DNA of 64,000 nt from Tritrichomonas musculus (GCA_039105265.1 JAPFFF010000027.1:1-64000), one strand, 5' to 3'. Counted from the first letter of the stretch, positions 30,684 through 41,139 are shown. Program-made: numbers and translations. The notes: generated by a model from the letters alone, not told the origin.

Positions 30684-32390
30684 TTATTCCAATTTGCTTT
30701 TCTTGCTTGTAAACCTTCCAAAAAAGAGAAGAAGTTGGTAAATGCCAAAAACAAGAATAATCAAGAAAACGGTTATTCGCATCCAATTGCTTCTTGAACT
30801 CATTTCGAAAAACTGGTCATTTTTGATCTCTTTCTGATCTTTTTCACTCAATTTGTGGAAGTCCTCAACATTGATTTTCTCGAGGAACTCCAAGTGCAGG
30901 ACGTTCTCATCCAAAAACCTTGGATTGTTGTCATCCTCGCCGGTTGGACTTGGCGGAATGATGACGGCATGTTTAACCTTCTTATTCTTAGTTTTGGGTG
31001 TCTTCTTTGTGAGTGGAGGTCCTTCAATGTAGTCGATGACCAAGTCACTTTTATCCTTCAATTCTTTAACGGGCTCCTCTTGTTGAACTTTTTCAATAGG
31101 AGTGTCACGTTTCACTTCACTTGGAACAAACAAGCCCAATTTTTCACCAGGATGACTTTCATAACCGTCAGTAACCGTTTTTCTGTCACTTTTTGTGCTT
31201 TTTTCTTTTGTGTCGTTTTTTTCGTTTTTTTTCGAACTTTCATCGATCATTTCTGTGACATGCGATATAGTCTCTATCGCTGTTCGCAGGCAACGAAGAG
31301 TTGCCGGCACTTTGTGTGAAATTTGCCATCTTGTTTCGTCTTTAAACAAAATGTCAAAAGTTTGTGTATTTTCGTAGCCAATTGTTTGGATTTCGTTCAA
31401 TTTTTTGGTCTCTTTTAAGGTGACTCCGTAATCCTTATATATTGAAATTTGTGTGGGTGATACAAAAATAAACCGTTTGCCACTAACAACCGATTTTTTA
31501 ACAGATTTGAATTTAACTTCTTCAACGTAAGAACACTGGCTGCCTTGCTCATAGGATAGTTTGATGTACTCTAATTCGGCTTGTTCAATCGATTTTTGAG
31601 AAACTTTGTGTAAATTAACTAATATTTTGGGAATAAGGATATTTTCACAGGCTTCAAAAACAAAAGGAGAAGTAAGTGTAGAAAAAATTTCTTTGATGTT
31701 GTTTTCATCAATCTCTTTGATTCGCTTTTCGGCTTCCTTTCCGTCTTTATATTTTCGCTTATATTCTGATACAATCTGTAATGATGATAATTGTGACCAT
31801 ACATCAACTGGATAGGCTGATATACCACAATTTATTGCTAATTTAACATTTTTATAGAAAAATTGGCGTGATTCTTCGTCAGTTGCATTTTCGATATCGT
31901 CTGGATAAATTCTACGTAATATACGAAAATCTGTATTAAACCACCAATTATGGGCACATAAAGGAAGTGTTTGACAGCAAACTTGAAACTTGTCTTTGGA
32001 TTCGAATGCAAGAATGAATCGTGATGAAACTGTTTTCGATACAATTTGGCTTAATAAATCTTTAATTGGAATTGTTGTATCAATTTTAAAATTTTTAGGA
32101 TCTTGGGTTGCTGATGTGATAACGATATCAACTAACTTTGGTAAGACTTTTATTTTAATTGATCCATTAGTAGCAATATCGCCAATATTAATATCATCTA
32201 ATAGTATATTATTGCTGTTAACCATTTCGTCGGCTAAAAAGACGAAATCAGTAGAACTAAAAATTGGTATTGATTTTTTAATTTCTTCATGAAGCTTTTG
32301 TGTAGTAGCAGATGCAGATAAATCGAAATTTTTGTGTACATCTCCATTTACATCATGATAAATCAACTCAATCTGTACTTTTTTGTTCAT
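30684..32390 (-). CDS. FERM-like protein with C-terminal membrane anchor
   Basis: This is a 568-residue protein. Residues about 4-95 look like a ubiquitin-fold F1 lobe, about 100-260 a helical F2 lobe (WWFNTDFRILRRIYPDDIEN, then FFYKNVKLAINCG and LSSLQIVSEY), and about 285-385 a PH-like F3 lobe (KRFIFVSPTQISIYKDYG ... WQISHK). A charged, Pro-rich linker follows, then one membrane segment near 533-556 (ITVFLIILVFGIYQLLLFF) and a short basic tail. FERM modules link membranes to actin or receptors; a tail anchor would place this one on an internal or plasma membrane facing the cytosol (inference). The start ATG has TCAAAAAGTT about 22-31 nt upstream on the coding strand. The FERM assignment rests on pattern, not an alignment. 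Confidence 0.65.
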   Translation of the reverse strand: MNKKVQIELIYHDVNGDVHKNFDLSASATTQKLHEEIKKSIPIFSSTDFVFLADEMVNSNNILLDDINIGDIATNGSIKIKVLPKLVDIVITSATQDPKNFKIDTTIPIKDLLSQIVSKTVSSRFILAFESKDKFQVCCQTLPLCAHNWWFNTDFRILRRIYPDDIENATDEESRQFFYKNVKLAINCGISAYPVDVWSQLSSLQIVSEYKRKYKDGKEAEKRIKEIDENNIKEIFSTLTSPFVFEACENILIPKILVNLHKVSQKSIEQAELEYIKLSYEQGSQCSYVEEVKFKSVKKSVVSGKRFIFVSPTQISIYKDYGVTLKETKKLNEIQTIGYENTQTFDILFKDETRWQISHKVPATLRCLRTAIETISHVTEMIDESSKKNEKNDTKEKSTKSDRKTVTDGYESHPGEKLGLFVPSEVKRDTPIEKVQQEEPVKELKDKSDLVIDYIEGPPLTKKTPKTKNKKVKHAVIIPPSPTGEDDNNPRFLDENVLHLEFLEKINVEDFHKLSEKDQKEIKNDQFFEMSSRSNWMRITVFLIILVFGIYQLLLFFGRFTSKKSKLE

Positions 32391-32665
32391 TATCTATATT
32401 AATTATTTCAAAACTTTTTGAATTCAATAAAAAAATAATCATCACAAAAAAAATTTACAAACAATTTTACAAATATTCTGATTTGTAATCATTAAATTGA
32501 AGATATTTCATTTGACTTATTTAATAAAGTATTATTACAAATTTTTTTAAAAATCTCAAATTATTTTAAAATGAAAGATGAAAGATAATTTATCTATATT
32601 AAGTTTAAATAAAAAATAAACAACAAAATATATAAAACAATATAAAATAAAATAATAATAATAAA
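32391..32665. other. Short spacer with FERM-like gene promoter
   Basis: AT-rich. It contains AACTTTTTGA at 32412-32421, just upstream of the FERM-like gene; the same motif sits before several other genes here. The rest is the 3' flank of the pseudo-cyclase gene. Confidence 0.4.
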
Positions 32666-35600
32666 CTAAACAACAAGCCATAAATCAAAAGTTTCCCCAT
32701 TTGAAGTATTGCAACTCTTAATTTTAGAAGCGTTAGTTGCGTTCAGTTCTTTTAACTGAGGGGTATAAACAACCGAGTCTGATATACTTTTACAAGCTCT
32801 TTCTTCCGCTTTAAAAATAATATCACTTTTGAAATCAGTTAACTCCATTCGATGATGGCCAATAACCGTTTTAGGCTCAGTACATTTGAACAAAGTGACG
32901 TTGACTCTAGTATCATCATTATTGAAGTCCTTATTAACCGTTTTTACGATATTTAAAATATCATTAGCAAAAGACGATGAAGTTTTGAGAAGGTCCCAAC
33001 GGGTTATCGTCTTTTGTTCCTGTTTCATGCCTAGAATGATCATATCACTTGTTTCTCTCAATCTGCAAAAAGTGCTATCTTCTTCACAACGGTTAGAAAC
33101 GATAGAACTTAACGTTCGCCGATATTTTGAGAAGTCGTCAGTTTGAATCTTCATCGACCAGTCATTCAATCCAACAAGCTTGACGATTATCATGATGTAT
33201 TGCTGCTTTAACGCCCTTTCAGCAATCATTAGTTTATCGTCGTTCAGGTTCAAATAAGTCGGATAAACAGTATAGAATAACTTACGATAGAATTCAATTG
33301 AAAAAAGTGATCGTTCATTCTTACAAATGAAAATTAAAGCATTCCGAAACTTGATGCTTTTTGTAGAGAAATCATATGATGGGACAATGTAAATTAGACG
33401 GTTATGGTTGGTTTTAAATTGAATGTAATTTTGAGTCTTTTCTTCTTTCAATTTGTTGATCTCAAATTCAATGTCTGGATTCGATTTTAACGGTTTCCCA
33501 ACATGAACAGTTTCTGTACTTTTTGAGAAATTCGTAGCAAACAAAACTTTGGCATGCTTGTCAACTAAGAAATAATTGAGAGGGAAATCATCGTCTTTCA
33601 CTTTTTGTGAACGAAATTTAAATAAAATTCCAGCTTCTTCAGCCTTGTTGAGGAACTCTTGCCTGCCCCATTCGTAGTATGGCTCTATTTCTATTAAGAA
33701 GTAAGCGAGCAAGAAATAAGCGAAAAAGTTGCAAATAACGAACATGAAAAAACGAGCAAAAGCGAGGTGAGGAAGGTAGTCATAATAATCAGTTCGTTCT
33801 TGATTCAGCTCGATTGATTCGCAGAGCATATTTCTCCATATAAAGAGAGAAGGAACATTGAATGATATCAACGAGTTTCCGATGCTTTCCATCAGATCAT
33901 CTGTGATGATTTGTGTGAAGTCACTCAGGGTTGAATTACTCCGAACATCGTCAGCAATTTGGTCGGTTTTTATCAACGATTGTTGGTACTCTTTCTTTGA
34001 AAAGTCGCTGTAATTCATGAAGTTGTAATGAGTAATGCTCGAAACAAGCCAGATGTAAGTTCGCTCAATAAAAGAGAAGCCATGAGTGGCTGTCAAAATG
34101 TGATTTCGGTTGCTATCGTCCGAGTATTTATTGAGGAACAAAATCATTATCAAAATGAAGACAGAAATGAACAAGACGACCAAATAAACAACCATCGCTG
34201 GCAAAGCTTTAAAAAGTCTAAATCGAGGATTTCTGGCGGTTTTGACAAATTGGCCGTGGCACTTTTCTGCTATATCCGTTTTATTGCACGTTCGAAAAGA
34301 CTCGAAGAATTGAATCGTTCTTTGTCTTATCACAATAACGTACGAAACGATAGAAATGATCAGAAAAGCAGATATCAAAATGATGATTGTGTAAAAGTAC
34401 ATGTTGCAAATGTAGGTCTGCTTATGCGTCAAGTTTTCGTAGATTTCATAGATGTGGACAAAAAGCTTGTCAAGAAGAGCGATTAACTCGGCGAACTCTT
34501 CATGTGGAAAATACGGAGCTGACTGGGAGAACTCAGGCATTATCATGTAACTGATGATGTATTCTTCAAGCTTCGGCATAAAAATGTAGAAATTCTTGAC
34601 AAGATCTTCAAGTGGCTGGAAATTGTAAGAAGACATGAAACTCGTGAACAATGAAAAATTGCTCATCATCGCATCCCAGTGAATTGAGATGTCACTCATT
34701 TTGATCTTGGAGCCATCTGATGAAGTAGAAGAAATGTAGCCAAGAAATGAATCATTCAGTGAATCTAGAGTTGATGAAATTGAATGTTTTTTAATCGTCC
34801 GATTATAAATTGAAATGTTCATATCATCGAAGTTCGGTTTGCTTGTCCAAAGGTCCGTTAGAAGAAGCAAGTAATTAGTTGTATAATCACGAATGACGAA
34901 GAACTTCGACATGTAATCGCTCATCTGGTTACCGGACGATAGGAAGAAGATGTGGCCGATAAAAAGTGAACAAAAAGCAAACAAAAAGAAGAAGTCAAAT
35001 AAGCTCACGTAATAAATAAAGCTAAAACATTTCGGTTTACGGTTGTATTGAAAAATTTCTGTTGAGATCATAAGTGATGGAAATTTTCTATTCAAAAAGC
35101 TGTTGTATTTCAATAGACGATACTGATTGCGACCAATTTGGCTCGCAATTTCTGGCAAGTCGTAAATATTCGAACAGAGAACGTTTATCCAAAATTTTTC
35201 GTTATCTTCGTTAATTTTGTTCTCGAGTTGGGTCGATACACGCATCATCTTCTTGGGCATCATATCACGATAAGAATTCAATCGACTGTTGGCTATCCAC
35301 ACAAAAATGGCTTCATGAATATAACGTATTTTTTGGTTATACAAAAGAATTAAGTCAATTGAATTATTACAATGAAGGTGAAGTGATATGGCAATGGAAA
35401 ATCTTATCTCATCTTTGGTCAGTTCATTAATGTTCATTGATTCAAGAGCTTCTTTGCATTGGTCCATTTTTTCCCTGAAAAATAACGATACAACTTTCGG
35501 CTTCTGAAAAAGTTTGAATAAAACAAACGGATACAAAATAAAAATCATGATTAAGTCAAAAGCAATTAAGCAGGGAAATGTGTAAATGTAAAATCTAATG

Positions 35601-36424
35601 CGATCCCCTCGTGATTTTGTAAAAAGATACAAACAAACACAGACAATTTCGTTAATTAAAAATAAAAAAGAGAAAAAATTCTCAAATCTTGAAAAATACG
35701 GAGGTTGGATGATACAATAAATTGTAACTAAAATGGCTAATGCTAATCGAACATATAAAAGCCATTCTTCTTTGGAAACAATACAAAGTGTGAAGACTAT
35801 TATATATATAAAATAAAATGAGCATTGAAATGGTCGAGCAACGCAAAATGGATGATTGACAAAAAAAGAGGAGAAAAAATTCATAATAATGATATATGCA
35901 ATAAGTAGAATGAAAAAAATATGTAGAATAAACATTATTGATAAAGATAAATCATAACTTGATGCATTTTTGTAAGCTATTAAAAAGCAATTAACTAGTG
36001 TTGGAAATGTAATTGGTATTGCATAATAACATAAAAAACAAAAAAGACTTCGTAGAAAAGGGAAATCGTCAATCTGTAAGAGAATTACTATAGCAAGTAT
36101 AATAATATAAGTAATCAAAATTGCAAGAGATGCTATTGAACTTATATTGGCTTCTTGAGTATTTGGATTTTCTACTGTAAACGTGGTGATATAATATAAA
36201 ATGTCAATAGCTTCAAATCCGCGATTTCTGACGCTTTCATCGTGTTGAACAACAAGTAAAATTGAGTCGAGAATTAAAATTACGTAAAAAATAATAGATG
36301 TAAAAATATTAGCAATGGGATGAATTGAAACTACAAACAAAGAGTCTTCGATAAATTGAACGAAATTCATCTGAGAAAAGACTTGCATTTTGTAAATGTG
36401 GCTATTAGCATTAATTTGGCTCAT
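32666..36424 (-). CDS. Large polytopic membrane protein with degenerate nucleotide-cyclase domain
   Basis: This is a 1,252-residue protein of a large trichomonad family. The N-terminal third holds a cluster of hydrophobic helices (to about residue 320), with further membrane segments near 485, 686, 755 and 900. A PAS-like stretch around 950-1050 precedes a class III adenylate/guanylate-cyclase-like region from about 1084 to the end. The metal-binding Asp of the usual DIVGFT motif is replaced: the segment reads IMIIVKLVGLNDW, with Lys at that place. The later conserved cyclase motifs are not seen and the protein stops at WLVV. I infer a catalytically dead cyclase-like sensor or scaffold. The start is the first ATG; the frame is intact. 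Confidence 0.65.
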   Translation of the reverse strand: MSQINANSHIYKMQVFSQMNFVQFIEDSLFVVSIHPIANIFTSIIFYVILILDSILLVVQHDESVRNRGFEAIDILYYITTFTVENPNTQEANISSIASLAILITYIIILAIVILLQIDDFPFLRSLFCFLCYYAIPITFPTLVNCFLIAYKNASSYDLSLSIMFILHIFFILLIAYIIIMNFFSSFFVNHPFCVARPFQCSFYFIYIIVFTLCIVSKEEWLLYVRLALAILVTIYCIIQPPYFSRFENFFSFLFLINEIVCVCLYLFTKSRGDRIRFYIYTFPCLIAFDLIMIFILYPFVLFKLFQKPKVVSLFFREKMDQCKEALESMNINELTKDEIRFSIAISLHLHCNNSIDLILLYNQKIRYIHEAIFVWIANSRLNSYRDMMPKKMMRVSTQLENKINEDNEKFWINVLCSNIYDLPEIASQIGRNQYRLLKYNSFLNRKFPSLMISTEIFQYNRKPKCFSFIYYVSLFDFFFLFAFCSLFIGHIFFLSSGNQMSDYMSKFFVIRDYTTNYLLLLTDLWTSKPNFDDMNISIYNRTIKKHSISSTLDSLNDSFLGYISSTSSDGSKIKMSDISIHWDAMMSNFSLFTSFMSSYNFQPLEDLVKNFYIFMPKLEEYIISYMIMPEFSQSAPYFPHEEFAELIALLDKLFVHIYEIYENLTHKQTYICNMYFYTIIILISAFLIISIVSYVIVIRQRTIQFFESFRTCNKTDIAEKCHGQFVKTARNPRFRLFKALPAMVVYLVVLFISVFILIMILFLNKYSDDSNRNHILTATHGFSFIERTYIWLVSSITHYNFMNYSDFSKKEYQQSLIKTDQIADDVRSNSTLSDFTQIITDDLMESIGNSLISFNVPSLFIWRNMLCESIELNQERTDYYDYLPHLAFARFFMFVICNFFAYFLLAYFLIEIEPYYEWGRQEFLNKAEEAGILFKFRSQKVKDDDFPLNYFLVDKHAKVLFATNFSKSTETVHVGKPLKSNPDIEFEINKLKEEKTQNYIQFKTNHNRLIYIVPSYDFSTKSIKFRNALIFICKNERSLFSIEFYRKLFYTVYPTYLNLNDDKLMIAERALKQQYIMIIVKLVGLNDWSMKIQTDDFSKYRRTLSSIVSNRCEEDSTFCRLRETSDMIILGMKQEQKTITRWDLLKTSSSFANDILNIVKTVNKDFNNDDTRVNVTLFKCTEPKTVIGHHRMELTDFKSDIIFKAEERACKSISDSVVYTPQLKELNATNASKIKSCNTSNGETFDLWLVV

Positions 36425-37317
36425 AGCCTATAAGAAATAATCTGAAGATTTGAAATAATTAGCTAAAGTTCATTATTCAAAACAAAATCGTATTGGTGAA
36501 AAAAATCGCCTTTTTATTTTACAAATTCAAATTAATTGGATGATGCTTTGAATTATTAACTGAATAAATATTTTTATTTTATATCAATTTGAGAAATTTG
36601 AATGATTAAATAAACAATAATTGATTCAAAATATCTTGTTTAAGCGAGTATTTCTTTTTATTTTAAGGTTTTTTAATAGTTTTTATTAGTTTCTATTTAT
36701 AAAAAATTAAAATTTTTGTAAATGAAATTAAATCCAATTGTATAAATAAAAAACTATTTTGAAAGATATTCTTATCAAAAGTGCAAATTCTATAAATTTT
36801 TCTATTTCACATTTCATTACAAATAATCGTTCTTATTTATTGTGATATATTCCCATCTATTTCGTTTTTATTTAGTATAAACTGTATAAAAAAAAAAGCT
36901 TTTATTGATTTGGTTGCTTTGCTTATTCGAATTATTACTGTTTTTAACCCTGAAATTGGTTGATAATCGTCAAAAGAAAGAGAGTTAAAAATTTATTCTT
37001 ATTTCGTTTAAAAAATACTCATATATTGATTTTTCTAAAAAAAAATTAGATAATTATTAATTAATATTAATAGAGGATTTTATTTCTGTTATTATTTCAA
37101 AGTAGAATTGTTTTTTTCTTCTTTCCTAAGAAAATGATAAAAGAATAAATCGATTTTATTTTGTTTTGGGTAGAGATTTTACTAGATAAAATTGTAGATT
37201 GAATAAGGTCAATATTTTGGCTTACAATAATTTCACATTAGAATTTTAAAACTTTTTAAAAATGGAGAACGTTTTTTATTTAACTTTTTGAAAAGTTCAA
37301 TAAAAAAATAAAATTCG
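36425..37317. promoter_or_regulatory. Divergent intergenic region, pseudo-cyclase / E2F-like
   Basis: 893 bp of AT-rich sequence between two divergent genes. AACTTTTTGA occurs at 37282-37291, 27 nt before the E2F-like ATG. No gene or structured repeat was recognised. Confidence 0.4.
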
Positions 37318-37848
37318 ATGAGCCAAAATACAGAGAAAGAGAAAAAAACATTAGTTACACTGACACAAGATTTTTTAAATGTTCTTACATCATCTGAAGG
37401 AAAGGAGGTTGACTTATCTCAACTTGAAAATGAGCTTGGTGTATCAAAAAGACGTTTATACGACGTTACAAATGTTTTGGCAGGTATTGGTGTTGTAGAA
37501 CGTTCAGGAAAAGCTAAAGTTAAATGGATAGGCAATAGTACGAATAATGCTTACGAATCAGAAATACAACAGATTCTACAAAGAGAATCAGAGACTGATA
37601 GAATGCTAAAATTTGTGGGTGATGAATTGGATTCGATATTACTATCACAAGAATTTAACGATTACGGATGGGTGACAATTGAAGATATATTAACTTTAGC
37701 TCCAGACTCTAATTTGAGTTTATTCTCGCTTAAAGGGCCAAAAGATCTAACAATAGAAAATCCAGAAGACGAAGATGGTTCTCATCATTTAATATGTCAA
37801 TCTGAAAATGGTGGTATTAATCTCGTTCATGTCAATCCAAAGAAATAG
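37318..37848 (+). CDS. E2F/DP-family winged-helix transcription factor, small
   Basis: This is a 176-residue protein. Residues about 8-72 match the E2F/DP winged helix: LVTLTQDFLNVL, the recognition helix SKRRLYDVTNVLAGIGVVERSGK, then VKWIGNS. RRxYDVxNVLxGIGxxE is the diagnostic DNA-contact motif. A short helical segment follows (about 78-105, possible dimerisation) and an acidic tail. Canonical E2Fs are longer and carry coiled-coil/marked-box and pocket-protein-binding regions; little of those is visible. It probably binds TTTSSCGC-type sites to control S-phase genes (family knowledge). The first ATG is used and the frame is intact. Confidence 0.85.
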   Translation: MSQNTEKEKKTLVTLTQDFLNVLTSSEGKEVDLSQLENELGVSKRRLYDVTNVLAGIGVVERSGKAKVKWIGNSTNNAYESEIQQILQRESETDRMLKFVGDELDSILLSQEFNDYGWVTIEDILTLAPDSNLSLFSLKGPKDLTIENPEDEDGSHHLICQSENGGINLVHVNPKK

Positions 37849-38313
37849 ACAGGTCAATACGGAACTGAATTTTATTATCATGTTTTTTTTTTAATAAATA
37901 TTTTTTTTAATTTTTTTTTTTTTTTAATTTATTTGCCATATTGCTAGATAAATGCTATTTTGGGGTTCAATTTGTTTTTGTCTCTATTACTTTAAATAAA
38001 ATGTATTGTTTGATTGTTTTGTTGTTGTTGAACATCAAATGTGTAGATAAATGATTAGATAATTATATATGTATTAAATAAATCATTGTGCTATATAATT
38101 TACACAGGATAAAAAAATCATGTTATATAGGAGAAAAAAAGCAAGTTCTTTAAGATATGATTCATTGTTATCGTTCGCATAAAAAAATGAATACTATCTT
38201 AGAAAAAAAATAGCACTTTATTCAAATATTGTATTCGTTTACGAATAATATCTCAATTTTTTCTATTTGTATTCAATTTTTTATTTCAATTTTATGAAAT
38301 TTCATTTTTAATT
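37849..38313. other. Intergenic, nothing beyond homopolymer runs
   Basis: T-rich tracts at 37880-37926 and a general AT-rich spacer. A TCATT lies at 38302-38306, 10 nt (from its A) before the next ATG. Confidence 0.5.
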
Positions 38314-39270
38314 ATGATACAACAAAAAAATGATGATCATGAAATAAATCAAGTGAAAAAAATATCAGAACAATATAAAAAATTAAATGATTATACTCAT
38401 ACAGAAATTAACAAATTATATTGTATTATAGATGATCTCGATAAACGAATACTTCAAATTCAAGCTCAAGAAAGTTATCAATCCCAATATAATCTCAATT
38501 CTAGGCTTGATAAAGTCGAAAGGCAGCAAATGCAATTACCAATTAGTTATGATGATGTAGTTGATATTAAGAATGAACTTAAAAAGCTCAAGAAGCAGGT
38601 GAAGAGCGAAAAAGAACAAACAACTCAAAACTCTCAAAAAGTTGAGGAAATATCAACGCAAATTAACTATACTTTAACAGATGAACCAACAACAAATGAT
38701 GTTAAAAATTTAAAAACTGAAGTTAAGAAACTTAAAAAGCTTTTGAATTCTTATTCTCCAAAATTACTTCATGATCATGTTGAAAAACCAAGAAGAACAA
38801 CAAATCAAGTAAAACCAAAACGAGATATTCCAAAACCAAAAAAGCAAAATAAAGATTTATTAATTGCAAATGATTTAACTAAAAGTCTTAATAAAGTTGA
38901 AAAGCAAACAGAATGTAATACTGATCAAATCAATGTTATAAAATCAAAAGTAAAAGAAGCAATCGATAATTCATGTGAAGTTCAAAATAAAATGGAAAAG
39001 GTATTATCTGATTTTAGTCAATTGCAATCTCATAGTAATAATCTTGACACTGAAATCAACCATATTCAAATAAAAGTGAAAAGATTGTCAAAAAAAGTAA
39101 AAGATTTGCATCCATTAAGCATTGATCAAGAAATGGATGAAAAAAATGGAAAAGTAACTGAAAAGCCTATATCCGATAAGATTAAAATTGAGCATAAAAA
39201 AAAAGCGAAGCACAATAAGCATACAGAAAATAATGAAAAAAATGCGAGGAAACGTGAATCGGAAAATTGA
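38314..39270 (+). CDS. Basic coiled-coil protein of unknown function
   Basis: This is a 318-residue, Lys/Glu/Gln/Asn-rich protein with heptad patterns over most of its length, for example DVVDIKNELKKLKKQVKSEK and VKNLKTEVKKLKKLLNSY. A Pro/Lys-rich break lies near 150-180 (KPRRTTNQVKPKRDIPKPKK) and the C-terminus is strongly basic. There is no signal peptide, membrane segment or recognised domain. The initiator-like TCATT at 38302-38306 supports this start. It may be a cytoskeletal or scaffold protein; I do not recognise the family. Confidence 0.65.
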   Translation: MIQQKNDDHEINQVKKISEQYKKLNDYTHTEINKLYCIIDDLDKRILQIQAQESYQSQYNLNSRLDKVERQQMQLPISYDDVVDIKNELKKLKKQVKSEKEQTTQNSQKVEEISTQINYTLTDEPTTNDVKNLKTEVKKLKKLLNSYSPKLLHDHVEKPRRTTNQVKPKRDIPKPKKQNKDLLIANDLTKSLNKVEKQTECNTDQINVIKSKVKEAIDNSCEVQNKMEKVLSDFSQLQSHSNNLDTEINHIQIKVKRLSKKVKDLHPLSIDQEMDEKNGKVTEKPISDKIKIEHKKKAKHNKHTENNEKNARKRESEN

Positions 39271-39627
39271 AAATGACCATTAAAGCTACAATTGAGATTC
39301 ACAAATATGTAAAAAAACAACTATATTATTAGATGTATTTTAAACAAGAGTGCGACAATAGAAATGTTGGTAATATTAAGCAGTTAAATGTTGAATATAT
39401 ATTGTCATATATTTATAAATAACTTGGAAAATACTTAGTAGTGATATATTTGCTACTGTTTTCCGACTTTAGTAAAGGTACTTTATGTAGACCGGTTCTT
39501 AGAATTAATTTATGATTGTAAATAAATAGAAATATTGATAATATTAAGTTTTTAATTCTTAATCAAAAAGTTTCCAAAATAACCGAATTTGTATAGGTCA
39601 AAAAAATACCTTAACAGTAGATATTAA
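39271..39627. other. Intergenic, nothing recognised
   Basis: AT-rich. TCAAAAAGTT at 39563-39572 lies 56 nt upstream of the next ATG. Confidence 0.5.
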
Positions 39628-41139
39628 ATGCTTATCTTTTTTATTCCATTTATTTATTCAAGACAACATTACCAATTAATTTCATCATTTAAACCAATAC
39701 AATCACAAAAAGATCTTTTTGGACGATCGGTTGCTTTTTGCTCATCCAATCAGCGAATTGTTGTTGGTGCAAGCTGGCGAAAACATCCAAATGATACAAA
39801 CATACGATCAGGAGCATTATATGTGTTTGATTACGATTTTTCAACAAACCAATGGTCTCAAACCCAAGAAATTTATCCAGAATTACATAATAATTATCAA
39901 AATAGCATTGTTTCAATTCTCGAATTAGGTTCTACGGTTGAAATTTCATCAGATTGTAATACTATTATCGCAGGTGCACCATACTCAGATATCGTAAGAT
40001 TAGACAATAATTCAACTCTCAATGAAACCGGATGCGTTGTTATATTTAAAAAAGAAGAAGGTGATAAATATTTTAAACAATATCATATCGGGATTCCTAC
40101 TGATCCTATTGCAGGCGGAGGTTTTGGAAGATCTTTATCCATTAGTCCTGATGGTAATATTTTTTCCGCAGCAAATTACAATAAGTTTTCAGAATCAGCT
40201 CTACTTTTTGAAGGACAAGTTGAAGTTCACATGAGTGTTTTCAATGGTACAAATCTTGGCTGGGAAAGATATATCTTAACTCCACCTCCACAAATTCGAG
40301 ATGGAAATCGATATCGCTTCGGAAATAAATTGCAATTTCTAGATGCATCAACTTTGATTGTCAGCACTGACGATTTACAAGATAAAAGCATTTCGGGTGT
40401 TTATATTTATAAGAAGACGTTTAATTTAACAAGTAATCGATCTTATTGGTATATAGCAAATGACGGAATTAACGCCTCATCTTACGGCTATAATAACATT
40501 GGAGAAGCCTTTTCTATTCCTTCTACCCAACAAGACTTTATCGCCTTACTCGCCTCCAATTCGACAAATTATGGAATAATATTTTTGTCAAGAAATGATG
40601 TTACAGATACCTGGGTCAAAAAATATACAGTTGATCTCCCTCCAGGATCAACAGCAAGCCAACTTTACTTTTGCGGAGAGAACCAATTAGCAGTCACGGG
40701 AAGATCAGAAAGACGATCAAAATCGATTCAAAAAATAAATACTCTTTTTATGCTCACAAAAAGTGATTCAAACGGGAAATTCCAATTATATGATACTATT
40801 TATATGCCACCCGAAGACAGCCAAAACGACTCCCTCCATTTGAACTTCTTGTCTTCTTTCGCCTGGGAGAATGAGCACTGCTTCAGGTTCGCTGTTGGAG
40901 CGATGTCAAAAACTGGAGGAAGCGGCCAGCCACACGTTGCATATGAGTTCGGAAAAGTGTACGTTTATCAGTCATCGGACTTTGCAATGCGAATGCTCTC
41001 TCACTACGAAGTGATGCCTTCAATCGGACTCTTCTTCTTCGCGGGCTTGCTGATCATCATTCTATCAAGCGTAATCGCTTTCTACATCATTAAATTCAAG
41101 AGAAGGAGACAGGCTAGAAACATTAGTGTTCAAGTATAA
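39628..41139 (+). CDS. Type I membrane protein with FG-GAP-like beta-propeller repeats
   Basis: This is a 503-residue protein. A short hydrophobic start (MLIFFIPFIYS) reads as a signal peptide. The ectodomain has repeats resembling integrin-alpha FG-GAP blades: DLFGRSVAFCSSNQRIVVGA, GGGFGRSLSISPDGNIFSAA and RYRFGNKLQFLDASTLIVST, with many N-glycosylation-type Asn-X-Ser/Thr sites. One membrane helix near 466-489 (LFFFAGLLIIILSSVIAFYII) is followed by a basic cytoplasmic tail KFKRRRQARN. Probably a cell-surface or endomembrane receptor-like protein; ligand unknown. The frame is intact, and the gene ends 66 bp before a large minisatellite. Confidence 0.7.
   Translation: MLIFFIPFIYSRQHYQLISSFKPIQSQKDLFGRSVAFCSSNQRIVVGASWRKHPNDTNIRSGALYVFDYDFSTNQWSQTQEIYPELHNNYQNSIVSILELGSTVEISSDCNTIIAGAPYSDIVRLDNNSTLNETGCVVIFKKEEGDKYFKQYHIGIPTDPIAGGGFGRSLSISPDGNIFSAANYNKFSESALLFEGQVEVHMSVFNGTNLGWERYILTPPPQIRDGNRYRFGNKLQFLDASTLIVSTDDLQDKSISGVYIYKKTFNLTSNRSYWYIANDGINASSYGYNNIGEAFSIPSTQQDFIALLASNSTNYGIIFLSRNDVTDTWVKKYTVDLPPGSTASQLYFCGENQLAVTGRSERRSKSIQKINTLFMLTKSDSNGKFQLYDTIYMPPEDSQNDSLHLNFLSSFAWENEHCFRFAVGAMSKTGGSGQPHVAYEFGKVYVYQSSDFAMRMLSHYEVMPSIGLFFFAGLLIIILSSVIAFYIIKFKRRRQARNISVQV

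Larger units (their letters stand above)
27534..32390. repeat. Segmental duplication, copy C (kinase fragment + BTB gene + FERM-like gene)
   Basis: The order is the same as copy B, and the FERM-like gene is complete. A 735-bp transposon separates the kinase fragment from the BTB-like gene. Coding blocks differ from B by scattered single changes only. Confidence 0.8.

Noticed and set aside
34028-34486. 152-codon plus-strand frame opposite the pseudo-cyclase gene
   Set aside because: Antisense to membrane-helix and loop codons of an intact 1,252-codon gene; no domain.
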